Notes under the pieces: generated by a model
The model's input: only the letters and a program-made list of their open reading frames with translations
The model's database searches: none
What the model was told of the DNA's origin: nothing
From: Euborellia annulipes
Lineage: Eukaryota > Arthropoda > Insecta > Dermaptera > Anisolabididae
NCBI GenBank assembly: GCA_023213315.1
Contig: JAKCPI010021959.1
Coordinates: 31,779-95,778 of the forward strand
Reading direction: 5' to 3'
Length of the DNA stretch: 64,000 nt
Translations under genes and position numbers: made by a program
Shown: positions 20,400 to 32,444 of the stretch, piece after piece
Position numbering within the stretch: the stretch's first letter is position 1
How the letters are laid out: each line of letters opens with the position of its first letter

Positions 20400-22538
20400 A
20401 ATTTTTTATTTATTTGAACTTTATTTTATTAATAAATATTAAAAAAAAAATCATTAATAATATTTTTATTAAAAATAATTAAATATTAAATGATTGGCGT
20501 GTGAAATAGGAAATAGGGCTTGAGCTCCCTTCCATATTAAAAATATTGAAGGTATTACAATTTTCTTTTATTCAAAAAAAAAAAACTTCTAAATAAAATA
20601 TCTTCAAAAAATCACTGTTTAAATGAATTTTAATATTTTTTTTTATTTTATCTCTTTTTATCTTTAATTTTAGACAGTTTACTTTATTAAATAGGACATA
20701 AATATTTAGCTAGCTAAAAATCGATTTTTTTATGAGTATTTTAATAAATTACCCATATGTAATTTAAAATTTTAGACCTTGATGTAATTGAACCCGCATA
20801 TCTTCTACCTCTCAGTATTTAATTTTTTTTCTAATAATTCACAAAAGATTTTTCACCTATAACATTAATTTATTCACTATTTTTTCTGGTTATATAGGCT
20901 ACTTATTTAATTTATTATAAATCCTGAATCTTTTTATTAAAACCACTGGAATCTCCAAGGGATTAGCGGGGGCCTATGCTCTCTCGATTCTTGGCAACTT
21001 TTATTTTACGTTTTTTTTTAGAGAAGAGTGGTCCGGGTAGCTGGTAAGGATCAAGCAGTTTCTCATTAAATCGATCCATAATCAATTATACTATTTTAAA
21101 GTTTTTATTATTTCATATTTTTTCGAAAAAAGTATAATTTTTGATAATCAACGAAAAGAGTCTTTGTTGATTATTTCAAAAACTTTTTGAAAAAAAGTGA
21201 AAGAATAACAACTTTTTAAAATATAGATCTAATAGTATAATTTTTTTTTTTTTATGACAAAAAATTTTTGAAAAATCTTATTTAACTTTATTTAAATCAA
21301 ACTTGGACTTAATAAATATTTTATTTTTAAATTTTTTTTAGTGTTTGCAATCAGAGTGATACAGTATTGATAATCAAAGGCGAATCTAAAATAATTTTTA
21401 GGATAGTAGGCTCAATAGAAATAAATTTTGCATGAACTACACTAAAAAGACCCAATGGACTTATAATTTTTTTTTTTTGGCACTTAAACTTTGAAATATT
21501 CCTCACGAGACAGACCATTTAATGTTATTTTGAAATATTTAATTTTCAGATTAATATTTTATTATAGCTTATAATAAAGTATAGTAGAATATTAATTGCA
21601 TAATTACAAGGCGCTATTGACATGAAAGCCTCCAGGGTAAAAATCCTTTCCCCTCCACTCACTTTACAAAGAAAACTTCAAAATATTCAATTTATTATGA
21701 TATTGTTTTATATCTCGCTTCTTTTTCAAATTTCAATTTATTTAATATCGCCTCTGGCTCCCTTCATATTACGGCTCTGTGTGGTCCATTATTTATTAAT
21801 ATTATGAATTTCACTGTTAAGCCTGCATATTTTACTTTGTGGAAAATTATAATATAGAGATTTTTAATAAAACTTTGGAAATTTCTGTAGAACTAGCAGT
21901 TGAGGGCTATTGTTTGGCAATAATAAATCTCCATTGTGAAATCAAAAACCCCTCGGGAGGATTATTTCAACTTGGCTTAAATACTACTAAGTACTTGTGA
22001 ATACTAAGAGGATTTAACTACTTTAGTAGTCTGTAAAATTTAAGTTTAATTAAAAAATTGTCTTCCCTCAGAAAATTCTTGTGAGAACTATAATACTATT
22101 CCCAAAACAATAAAACGAACAATACTATATTATAAAGATAAATATTTTATTAGAGTTTATTATAATTACAATATTGTTAAAAAAAGTGTTGAAATTAGTA
22201 AAACCTAAATATGCTTAACTAAACTATTAAATAATAAACGAATTAAATAATAATAATAAAATAATTAAAACTATTAAACTAATAAATTTTTACCTTAGAT
22301 AAATTTTAATGATATTGAAATAGGTGAATTTAATTTGAATAAAATTAATACTTTTAAATAAAACTTTTTTACACTGGCGTACTAACGAGCTGGGGAAGGG
22401 GATGGAGGACTGAATGAGGTGCAAATTTGTCTGAATTTATTATAATATTGGATATCTTTTAGAGAGTCAGTACACCTGATGAAAATTACTGAATTCTGAC
22501 TTTTTATTCTAAACATTTCATGTCAAAATTATTTTTAG
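20400..22538. other. No gene seen; contains a short inverted repeat
   Basis: AT-rich. Arms at about 21088-21150 and 21164-21240 pair imperfectly (GATAATCAAC / GTTGATTAT, AAAGTTTTTATTATTTC / GAAAGAATAACAACTTTTT). No coding frame stands out. Confidence 0.45.
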
Positions 22539-22544
22539 CTAGTA

Positions 22545-22956
22545 GTCCCGTTCCAAACGATTTATTTTGGGTCCGACTGGAACAAGATTTTAAACCGAAA
22601 CCGAATTCCCGCCTCAATCTTAGTTTCGGCCGAAATCGAAACTTGTATTTCCTATCAGGGGCGTATATAGAAATTTTTTTCGGGGGAAGGGGGAGGAAGC
22701 TTAACTCAAAAATTTTTCTGCGGAAAATTTTTTTTAAAGAAACTAAATTTTTTCTACCCCGCGGAACATTTTCCCTTTTTGCGGAACCAAAGGAAGCGAA
22801 ATTTTTTCCGCCCCCCGCCCCGCGGGACATTTCCGCTTTTTGCGGAACCAAAGTTTTTTTTTGCAAGCGAGTCCCATCCCATCTTTTTCAGACTCAGGTT
22901 TCGGCTACTTTTTGGCCGAAACTGGCCGAAACCGAAACCGAATATTCGGTCGGTTC
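22545..22956. mobile_element. Probable DNA-transposon remnant, CCGAAAC-rich
   Basis: A GC-richer block is flanked by CTAGTA on both sides (22539-22544, 22957-22962). It has weakly inverted ends (GTCCCGTTCC / CGGTCGGTTC) and repeated CCGAAACCGAA motifs. At 22656 an end-like CAGGGGCGTATATAGAAA begins, probably a second nested, truncated hAT MITE. Overlapping frames on both strands are artefacts of this low-complexity sequence. Confidence 0.45.
22755..22852 (+). repeat. Short tandem duplication
   Basis: The segment with CCCGCGGAACATTTTCCC and TTTTTGCGGAACCAAAG (22757-22791) recurs at about 22820-22852 as CCCGCGGGACATTTCCGC and TTTTTGCGGAACCAAAG, a period of about 62 bp. Confidence 0.6.
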
Positions 22957-22969
22957 CTAGTATAAGAGT

Positions 22970-24850
22970 AGATAAGTGATTTCGTGTTCATAGAGCTCCT
23001 AATCCCCCTAATTGATTAAGTTGCCTCCACTTACTAGGAATATTAAGGAAAAAAAAATTACCTGGGCTTCCCTCTGAAAGTTTTTCTGACTCATATCTAT
23101 GCTAGTATTCAAGCAATGAAACAAACAGAATAATGATCAGAAATTGAGAGAAATCAAACAAGGTTCTCTTATATCAGTAATTTAAAAATCACATTTAACA
23201 ATCCCACGTCAGACTAGCCGAAATATTTGCAAGTATATAAACTTGCCTTTATCACTATTGTTGTTTGATTTCTCATCTCCCAAAGAAATTTATAGACCTT
23301 TACAATAAATAACACAGGTCAACAAAATACAAACAAATGGTGGCTCAACACTTTATTAATAAATAAACATTGTCTATAAAAATAAAAAATGATGTGATTT
23401 TTCTCAAAAATTCGAAAAATTGCTCTAGTTTCAACAAAAGCAAACTTTGATCAAAAAAATTATTTTTCCCTTTATTTTTAGCTTAGGAGAAACGAAATTT
23501 CATATGCCGAAGGCAGGCCCAAAAATCGTGTTGACCGGTGTAATCAATCTCAAAAAAATATAGCTCGTTTGACTAAAGAATGAAAAAATATAGTCTATTT
23601 ATTTTGAAACTAATATAACATCTCTTGAGCCAAAAATAAGCCAAGCAATTATTTGAGATAAATAAATAACCACCCTCGCAAGAAAACTCTCTATCGTAAC
23701 GATTCTTTTTTTCAATTAGTCACGTTTAGTCGTTTCTTATATAATAATAGATATTATATTTACTCTTACGAGGCTTTTGTAATCGATTTGTTATGGTTTA
23801 CGATTCCCTTATATTTTTCCTTCTCAGTTATCTTTCTCCTATCCCTTGAGGGTAAAATTCGATTTCTTTTTGTCCCCCTTTTCGGTTTCGATTCAAGATA
23901 ACTTCAACACAATATTTATTTCAACTGAATCGATATAATGTAGTGCAAATAAAGTACAATGGTTAGTAATATGTTGATATAAAAGGCTATTCACACGCAT
24001 GAGGTAATTTTAAATAGTATTTAAAAAAATTAGGTCAGATTAAATAACCTAATTTATTTTTATTATTCATTATAGTATAGTTTAAGTATTTGAAAAACCT
24101 ATTTGCTTTCATTAGATCCACCCAAAGGAAAACTGTTATTTTATTTATTAAGATATTTAAATGAAAAATGGCCTGAATTAGTTTCTTTATCGACTTTCCG
24201 GAAATTTGCTCTTTATAAATTCTTATCATGATTTCCTATTTTGCTATTCGAGTTTTTTTTTTTTTAGATATTTAATGTTGAGATAAACATTGCCACTTAC
24301 TTTCTTTTACGGACGTTTGGGGTGGGAGTATATTAACTTCTAAATTCTTGTCTTATTAAATATAGATTTTTTAATAAAAAAGGTATTCGGCGCAAATAAC
24401 AACAAACATTCATATGGCCAAACAACAAAAATTCGACTTACCTATTTCCGAATAAGTTTTGTGCTGCTAGAAAATTGAGTAGTAAAGTCTAACTTTAATT
24501 TCAAAATAAAATTGTGCACAAATTTTGCTTTCGAATCATTTGAAAAATTCTGGAGAAAAAGAGTGTTTTATAACAATTAAATGTAAAAATCTATTATTTC
24601 ATAAAAAGAGAAATGCTTATCGAATGTTAGCAGCTTCAACAAAATGAATTAAAAGATCTTAATGGAATTTTTATATTTTTCTAACATTTATTTAAAGTAT
24701 GATATAGGTGATATATTTTTATTTAAGAGATAAAAAGCCCAATATTAATTATAAAGGGAAAATTTTGCTCCCACAAAAAATTTCTATGTTGGAAATATTT
24801 TATATTAATATTTAGGCCTATAAAAACAATAGGCCTTTTAAATTTTTGGG
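22970..24850. other. No gene or recognised repeat seen
   Basis: AT-rich throughout, apart from a small patch at 23860-23900 with no frame. The minus-strand frame at 24035-24229 is AT-biased and unrecognised. Confidence 0.5.
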
Positions 24851-24866
24851 AAAATTGAATTGTTTT

Positions 24867-25256
24867 TTTTTTTTTAAACATTCACACTCACACACACATT
24901 CACACAGTCTTTTCGGCAACTTAGGCCATTTAAGTTTGGAACCTTTTATTAAAATATCTATTTGGGTTTTTTGTTTTTTTTTTTATTTTTTATTCAACAG
25001 GCATCTTCTCAGTTCCCGCAGTTGAGTTTCCCCTTTATGCTTCTCCTTTTGTTTTTATTTTCTTCCTGGCTGCATGTGACTATTGGTCATTATAGGTCTT
25101 CGGACCTTATGCACCCATTCGAAAAAAAAAAAAAAATTTCTATTTAAGCCATTAGAATCAGCTGATATCCAAATGGCTTAAATAAAATCATCGGACTGCC
25201 TGGGTCCGAACCCGCGACGTTTGGTATAGGAGGTAGGCACGCTACCTACTACGCCA
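24867..25256 (-). mobile_element. SINE B1, interrupted by a LINE 3' end
   Basis: On the minus strand the head reads GGCGTAGTAGGTAGCGTGCC (A box) and GTCGCGGGTTCGGACCC (B box), then body and tail (GTCTTTTCGGCAACTTAGGC on the plus strand). The plus-strand left edge is poly(T). TSD TGAATTGTTTT is exact at 24856-24866 and 25257-25267. About 150 bp of LINE tail sits inside the body near 24985-25135. Confidence 0.85.
24985..25137 (+). mobile_element. 5'-truncated LINE 3' end nested in SINE B1
   Basis: Starts with codons for NRHLLSSRS-stop (AACAGGCATCTTCTCAGTTC) and carries the same 3' UTR as 10830-10950, including TATAGGTCTTCGGACCTTAT and GCACCCATTCG, ending in 14-15 A. Candidate TSD TCTATTT occurs on both sides. 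It interrupts the SINE body, so it is younger than the SINE. Confidence 0.75.
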
Positions 25257-25439
25257 TGAATTGTTTTATTTTCAATAGATTAGCTTTCAATTGAAATTCC
25301 AATAAGTGGTGGGATAATTGAGTTAATTGAGCATAAATTGCGTCTTCATTGGTTAATGTTTAAATATGGGGGTGGAAATTTTCAAATAATACCTTAATGG
25401 ATGATGTGTTACCCCAGCCTGAATTAAAATAAAAATCCT

Positions 25440-26104
25440 AAAAAAAAATCTGGTGTGACTGGTCGCACAGCACACAACTTACTATTACCTTCGGTAATCG
25501 AAAGTTGTGTTATGTGCTTGTCACACCAGATTTTTTGTGTCTACATATATTTAGTTTTCGTCGATTTAATAAAATTCAATGTAAAATTTATAAACAGAAA
25601 AATATTTATAATTTGTTACCATTTCGCCTATCTTTCCTATGAAGTACAAGAGTAAAGTTGGCTTCAAACAATTTTGGGGTCAAAATGAGAATATAAATAC
25701 ATTTTAAAGAGGATCTAATGAATTTTAATCAAAATTGTTAAAACAAATTTTGAGAAAATCGAAAAAAAAAACTGAAAAAGTACCTCAGTAAAATACTAGT
25801 ACTTTTTGGCCGATTTTGTTTAAAAGCTTATTTTTACGCCTCGGAGGCTTTTTGTTCAAAAGCTTCGTCTCACGTCCCATGGGGGTGCCTAACTTAAATA
25901 TAAAATTTCAACCTCCTAGCTCTTATCGTTGTTGAGATATTTTGTTCACAGACACACATACACACCCGTGTTGCGAAAACCACTTTTTTTGGATTCAGGG
26001 GACTTCAAAACATGTATATCCGACAAAATCTTGCAATCGGATTTTTGACATGAATCCAATACTTTCTCTCTATATATTTTAACATATATAGGTAAGAGAA
26101 AGTA
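25440..26104 (-). repeat. Family A element, full-length copy
   Basis: Minus-strand copy with both ends. The large terminal palindrome is at 25448-25533 (ATCTGGTGTGACTGGTCGCA ... TTGTCACACCAGAT). A CACA microsatellite remnant sits at 25955-25968. The TA-rich hairpin ends GGTAAGAGAAAGTAA at 26104. The frame at 26203-25946 spans the element and is not a gene. Confidence 0.88.
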
Positions 26105-26539
26105 AAATTTAAAGATGTAGTTTATAGAAATCTCATTATTTATTAAAAAAACATAGATCCTTTTCCCTTCAATTCTCACTATTATAAAGTATAAAAAGTC
26201 CATAAGAGTTTTTTCTTATTTAATTTCCCCACTTTAGTATAAATAATTTCTTTTAATTGAATGACCTGCAGGCTAAAAATATAATTATTTTAAAATTTTA
26301 CATTCTCTTTGAAAATGTTAAAAATAGCGGTTGGTTTCTTTTTCCTTCACCGGTGACCTTCCCCCTGGCTAGGAGTCATTTATTCTAAAATGGCCTCACC
26401 CTTGAGAACCGCCCCAGGTATATGAAATCAACCAATTTTTTAATATTTATTTGAATTTCATCCAAACCCTTTTTTGTCGAGGAAACAAATAATTTTTTTG
26501 GAACCAATCTCCCAAACGTGCCTTTTTTTTGAGTTAAAA

Positions 26540-26600
26540 AAGTTATTTTGGACGACGTTTCTGGTACTCTTCGCCCCCATCTTCAGGACGAAAAATTGTT
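26540..26600 (-). repeat. Isolated hammerhead-like motif
   Basis: Minus strand 26586-26552 reads CCTGAAGATGG, a 12-base gap, then CCAGAAACGTCG. This is the same CTGAAGA...GAAAC arrangement as in the palindromes, here without a partner arm. Confidence 0.4.
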
Positions 26601-26939
26601 AATACTTTGTTGATAATAGAGTTGCATACAAATATTAAATGATGGCTATTTATTTAATCCATCGGCTACGCCTGTAAATAGGCCACCATCTTGCTGTTAA
26701 TCTAATAATCAGCATACTTCAAGTCTGCGATTACTTCTCTATGTTTGATTATAACCAAAATTTAACTTAATAAATAATTATTATTTTTCCTAAATATTAC
26801 TTACTCTATTAACTGCATTTAGAAAATATTCTAATTGTTCTGTTTATAATACTTTTTTTTATCTCCCATTTTTAATTGAATTATTTATTAACTGGTGTTA
26901 TTTTCATTCTACATTCAAAAATTTTATAATAATTAGGAG

Positions 26940-27007
26940 CAGAGCCGTAGGCAGATTTTTTTGGAGGGGGGGGGGGTGGTTTGTACCACCCCTTGGCTAC
27001 GGACCTG
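26940..27007. mobile_element. Very short hAT MITE, 68 bp
   Basis: Ends CAGAGCCGTAGGCAG and TTGGCTACGGACCTG are inverted. Flanking 8-mers ATTAGGAG (26932-26939) and ATTAGGAA (27008-27015) match at 7 of 8 positions. Between the ends lie only a G run and GGTGGTTTGTACCACC, itself palindromic. Confidence 0.75.
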
Positions 27008-27019
27008 ATTAGGAATATA

Positions 27020-27880
27020 TTATTGGAAATTTGTTTTTCCCTATAATCATAAGTTTTCATTTTCATTCTTGCTGTAAGGTTTTATTCCCACAGAAAAAAT
27101 AAAACATGAAATTCATAATTCTTAACAATCATTACCCATTTTTATTTTAATCCTTTGCTTGTGTTAAATTAATTCAATGGACCATATTGGGAAAACCGAT
27201 TTTTTAATCCCTTTGTTTTATTTTCGTAAATGAAGTTACTTTTCAACTTAACCTACATCTGAATCCCTTCACATCGTTTTTATTACCCACTCTCTTACAT
27301 TTATTTATAACTCAATATCTCTCGACAAATAATAATCAAATTGAAAAGATATGATTTCGGGAGAAATTGAAAAGAAACAAAGGGCTATCATTTAAGTAAA
27401 AGGGGTGGGATTTTGTTCGCCTCATTATTTTCATTCAAAAAATCTTATTTTAATATAAATCCGACCTAAATGTTGAATCTTGCATTATCTGCATGTAGAC
27501 TACTTACCTTTTGTCAAGAGTCTAAACCTCGTAGAATATATATATATATATATATATCACCTGCTAGAAAATATTTATATATTAAAATTAAAATCGTATT
27601 TTATTATAATTGAGAAAATAAGTTAATTTCATAAATTATATAACTTGAACCCTTTATATAATATAATTTAATGTTCTCTAAACAAATTTAATAATTAATT
27701 GTAATATGTGTATTTGTATTTCTACCAAAATTAATTACTGAAACGATTATATTATAATTTTATTTTAATGATATTTATGAATAAAATTCAATATTTATCA
27801 TTTTTACACAAGTGAATCTATATTTTTATAATGGAGAAATTTTTCTTTGAAAATGAAATAATCTATTCATATAGGCTATA
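27020..27880. other. No gene seen; (TA)n at 27537-27557
   Basis: AT-rich sequence with one TA dinucleotide run. Confidence 0.5.
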
Positions 27881-28276
27881 GGGGATGTTCGGGGATTATG
27901 GAATACCATGATTTTTAGTGGTTTTAGGAAGTTGCTGGATGATGTTGAAAAAATAAGGCAGAACTGAAACAAGCTTTGGACACGATCTTTGTGGTTTTGT
28001 TTCTTAAATAGGCTTACCTAGGCCTTGAGTTTTCCGGGTAATACAGACCAAGCGGGTAATATGGAATAGCTATGGAGACGAATATGGAAGATATTTACAA
28101 CAGCTTTTTACCAAATAATTCATTATAATAAGCACACAGAGACTCACCTCGAAAAAAAACAGATGACTTGAAAAAACAATTCTTTCTCTGAAAAACAACC
28201 AATTGCTCTGGTAAGGGGGCCAAGATTTGCCCGTATTCCATATTCCCGGTGTATGCCATAATCCCCGAACTTCCTC
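27881..28276. mobile_element. Non-autonomous TIR element
   Basis: Ends GGGGATGTTCGGGGATTATG and CATAATCCCCGAACTTCC are inverted over about 25 bp, extending into GGAATACC / GGTGTATGCC. The interior has further internal symmetry (GGGTAATACAG, GGGTAATATGG) but no transposase. I could not identify a TSD, so the superfamily is open. Confidence 0.65.
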
Positions 28277-30250
28277 TTAAAAAATATTTAAAAATTTATA
28301 TACAGTCTTGATAAGCATTGGGTCATAGCATCTCCAATTAGAAACTTCTTCCTCTGAACTTTCTTTTAATGAATTAATCGCTCTGTATCATCACTTAAAA
28401 TTCCTATTGGAGTTAACAAGTTTTCTGACAATTTACAGTAAGTAAAATTCAGAATTAAATTATTAAATGATAAATTTAAAAATATAATATATGATTAGTC
28501 TTAATTAAACGTATTTTATCTTCATAAAGCCAAATGAATTTTGAACCATTCAATAATTAACCAATTATCCTTCCATTACAAGACTAATCAAAATTAATTT
28601 ATAGATTAAAATGATTTATGGATTTTTTGGTGATGAAAAACTTTCTGAAATTAATACCTTAATTTAAAGGAAAATTGCTGAGAAAAATGTCATACCAATA
28701 ATAATATAACACAGCAAGGGGCACTTAGTTTGAAGTTCAAACAAACTATATGAAATATGCTAATAATTTCAGCAAAATAATAATACAAAAATAATAATAA
28801 ATCCATTATTTTAATTTTGGTTGATATTTTTGTTTTCTTTGGATGTCTTGTTTTGTCTGGATCTGTGTGTCTTATCTATTTAAAACCATGTTGTTTTACC
28901 TGCGACGAAATGATATATTATATTGACTGTTCCTGGGCGTCCGGCCTAAAAGATATTTTTTAAAAATTCACACAGAATTTGTTAAAAATTATAAGTTAAG
29001 GGGAAGGAGGCCACATTGAATCTTTGGTCCGATAATTTTTTAATGATTAAATTCGTGAGCATTTCATTTAATAGAAAGCTTTTTTTTTAATTATAATTAA
29101 ATAAAAAATAATGAAAATTATTTTTTTATATTTATAGAAAATGCAAAAAATTTCTATTATGATAATCTTAATTTTTTTTTTTAAATCTAAAAATGTAAAA
29201 ATATCCAACCTATAATAAATTGGTGGCAAAGTAAAAAATATTTTTTTTTTTAACGACTAAATAGTTCAGCACTCTTACAAAAGATGGCAGGCTAGTCTAA
29301 CAGTCTTATAAGCCTAATATTTATATCTGCCATCTGTTGGCAAATTTTCGTGAGAGTTGTGTTTTTGGCTCACTCCTCAAGACCCTTAACACCATCTCTT
29401 GGCAAAAGCATGGGAACAGCTTTGTCTCCTGAAGCCCCTTAATTATAATCATTTTCCTAAAGGGAAATATTTTGATTTTTCAGTTAAATAAATCCCTAAA
29501 TTCTTAGGAAACTAAGTACCAAATAAGAAAAAAAATTCTATCCTTTTCCTCCCCTCCACTCCTCTGTTTAAGCAAAAAATCAATTGTTCAAAATGAAATA
29601 CAGTTTTAAATAGCCTTTTACATAGAAAATGGTCCAGGAATTCAAACAAGCTTGACACCCATGCTGAAGGCTATATTACTTATTTAATATTATTTCCTGT
29701 TTTCGGCACAATATATTTTCCTAAGCTCCCTTTTAATAAACTTTCTCACTGACACAAAAATATTTTTTTATATATTAATATATAAAAAAAAAAAAAAAAG
29801 TTTATATTTCTTAAAACCCCTTGAAACTTCTCTCATTCTCAAAAGTATTCATTATTGTTTTAAAGTCAGTCACAAAAAATAAAATTCACTGCTTTTAAGT
29901 TAAATCAAAAAATCATTTATCTTAAAACTTTTAGGTCTAATCTCTTAACGAACTTGATAATTAGAAGTTTCTTTTTTTTGGGTGAACTTTTTTCTTATAT
30001 TACAGATCATTAGATAACTTGTTTAATTAATTAAAATTTTTATTATAAGATTTAATCATACTTATATTAGATTCTAAAAAAGATCATGGAGGGCTTGATA
30101 TCTTCTAGAGAGAAGTGAGGATCGTTTTGCAAACAGGTGTTGCTGGCTCTTATCTTTCTAAGTCTATAGACAAACACAAACTTAACCGCCGCATATCTTA
30201 GAAGGCGTTCAAAAACAATTCTTCCAAAAAAGAAATACATTTGATTGATT
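28277..30250. other. No gene or recognised repeat seen
   Basis: AT-rich, with poly(A) of 16 at 29784-29799. 29270-29440 is slightly less AT-rich with no convincing frame. Confidence 0.5.
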
Positions 30251-30256
30251 TTTACT

Positions 30257-30893
30257 TTCTCTTACCTATGTATATATTTAATATATATATAGAGAAAGTA
30301 TTGGATTCATGTCAAAAATTCGATGTCGAGATTTTGAAGGATATACACGTTTTGAGGGTCCCCTGAATCCAAAAAAGTGGTTTTTGCGACATGGTCTGTC
30401 TGTCTGTCTGGGTTCAATTTAAAGCATGAAGGAATTGAGCTAGGAGGGTGAAATTTTATATTTAAGTTAGACACCCACCTGAGGCGTGAAAATAAGCTTT
30501 TAATCAAAATCCGCCAAATAGTACTAGTACTTTACTGACGTACTTTTTCGATTTTCTCAAAATTTGCTACAACGATTTTGTTTAAAATTTCAAAAATCAA
30601 TTATTTTTTAGATGCTCTTTTAAATGTATATTCTCATTTTGCTCTCAAAATTGTTTGAAGCACACTTTACTCTTGTACTCCATAGAAAAGATAGGAGAAA
30701 TGGTTTCCATGGTAATAAAATATAAATATTTTCCCTTGTTTAAAAATTTTTCATTTTGAATTCGAATGTACCGTACTGTCGGAAACTAAATATTTGTCGA
30801 CACGAAAAATCTGGTGTGACAAGCACAGAACACAACTTTCGATTAGAGAAAGAGAAAGTTGTGTGCTGTGTGTCCATCACACTATATTCTTTT
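30257..30893 (+). repeat. Family A element, full-length copy
   Basis: Plus-strand copy from TTACTTTCTCTTACC (30257) with the TA hairpin. It continues through GTCTGTCTGTCTG (30395-30410), the AAGTACTAGTACTTTACTG-type block and GGTTTCCATGGTAATAAAAT. It ends at the terminal palindrome (30807-30890; CTGGTGTGACAAGCACAGAA ... CATCACACTATATT, right arm mutated). Apparent open frames are incidental. Confidence 0.88.
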
Positions 30894-32190
30894 TTGTCTT
30901 TTTACTAACCAATCATCTGTTTATTGTTTAACAAGACCCCAGCTCTAAAAAATTTCATACCATTTTCTCTAGCTTCCAAGATATTTTCACATAGATATTT
31001 TGTTATTTCACTTGAACCCTATTTAAGTCCTTTTCCGGAGGGCTCTATTTATTTTATTTACACTCCGACACTAAAACTATTTGATCTTTGCCGACATACC
31101 TTCAATTTCACTACACCTAGCTAATTAGCTGATTCCTTATATATTTATTTACTTCAGAACCTTTTATTTTTATCCTGTAAAAATCACATTCTTCCAATTA
31201 TATTTATTTATATTTACTTAAAAGTATTTTGTGGTGAATATCTTTCGGAGATGATATTTATTTTATTATAATTCAAGATTTAATAAAGTCACAAATCATG
31301 TGACGACGGCTACATAATTAATTATTTTTTGAAAAACAGCCTGAAAGATTCATCCCATTGCTTGTCCGAGAATTTTTTCAGGCCGTTTATGTGAGTTAAT
31401 AAATATTATTTGAATATTTTAAAAAAATTTCTCATATAGTCTATACTGGTATATAATTTAATAAATATATTAGACTATTATCAAATTTCTTAACCTAGAT
31501 TAATAATAATTCAGGTATACGATATCTATTTAGAAAATTAATATTTAATGCCAAATTTAATAGAAAGTATTTTTTAATGAAGCGTTTATAAATATTATTT
31601 ATTGGCAAGCAAGACAAGAGCGCCTGAAAATCGGCAACCCATTTCGCACTTTTGGATTAATGTTAAAAGCCATCGCCAAAAGCAAATATTGCAAATAGCC
31701 AATGTTTAAATAGTTTAGTATACTTTGAGAAATTAAATTCATCATTCTTGTTAAATTATGGCTATATATATGAAAAACAAATACGGAAAATAAAATATTG
31801 TTTAATCATATAAAATAAATCTGTTAATCTAACAGTTTTTTTTTTTTTTTTAAATTTATCAATTGGAACATTCATCTTCAAAAAGAGATTTAAAATTTTA
31901 ACCGAATATCATAAACCATACCTTACTTCCTGGGGATATTGTAGACCTATATGCTCTCTGGAGCGATTCCTTCTTTTATTTCTTAATGACTTATCAAGAT
32001 ATGTTTATTTTTATTACACCTTTTTTACCGCCCTCCGAGGACCGATTCACCTCATATTTCAATACCAACTTAGACCGTCATAAGACTAAAAATTTCTAAG
32101 TTTTTCCAATAAGTAGTTTCATTTTCAACGAATTAAAATTTTGGTTTCATTATAATTCTCATTATTTTAGTCCTTTAGGTGATAATAATA
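30894..32190. other. No gene or recognised repeat seen
   Basis: AT-rich. The frame at 30924-31124 begins right after the A element and has no recognisable signature. Confidence 0.5.
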
Positions 32191-32192
32191 AT

Positions 32193-32444
32193 CAGTGGCG
32201 TCAGTTGGGGGTGGGGAGGGGCAGTAGGCCTCCCCAAGGGCTCTGATTTTTATAAAATTTTATATTATTTTAAATAAAATATTACAAAATTTATCTACGA
32301 GTATACAAACTGTACAAAATTAAACAATTAATTAAATAAAATATCTTTTGGCCAAATTTGAGTACCTAATTGTAAGAAAATTTTAAGAAAAAAAAATGTT
32401 TGCCCCCCAAGAAAAAAATTTGCCCCCCTCCCCCCTAAGAAAAA
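32193..32444 (-). mobile_element. hAT MITE family E, diverged copy
   Basis: The left end CAGTGGCGTCAGTTGGGG is a typical hAT terminus. The interior matches the 6169 copy in reverse: TTGGCCAAATTTGAGTACCT, TTTTATAAAATTTTAT, and CCCCCTAAGAAAAAGTTGA at the right. The last bases of the right end are lost, so no TSD can be verified. The minus-strand frame across the right half is an artefact of the C/T runs. Confidence 0.7.

Noticed and set aside
22504..22979. Long overlapping frames on both strands (120 and 146 codons)
   Set aside because: They lie in a CCGAAAC-rich repeat with an internal tandem duplication. Frames open on both strands at once indicate composition, not a gene.
25448..25533. Rho-independent terminator or miRNA precursor
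   Set aside because: The palindrome is the terminal structure of a dispersed repeat and recurs in every full family A copy; there is no sign of a microRNA gene.
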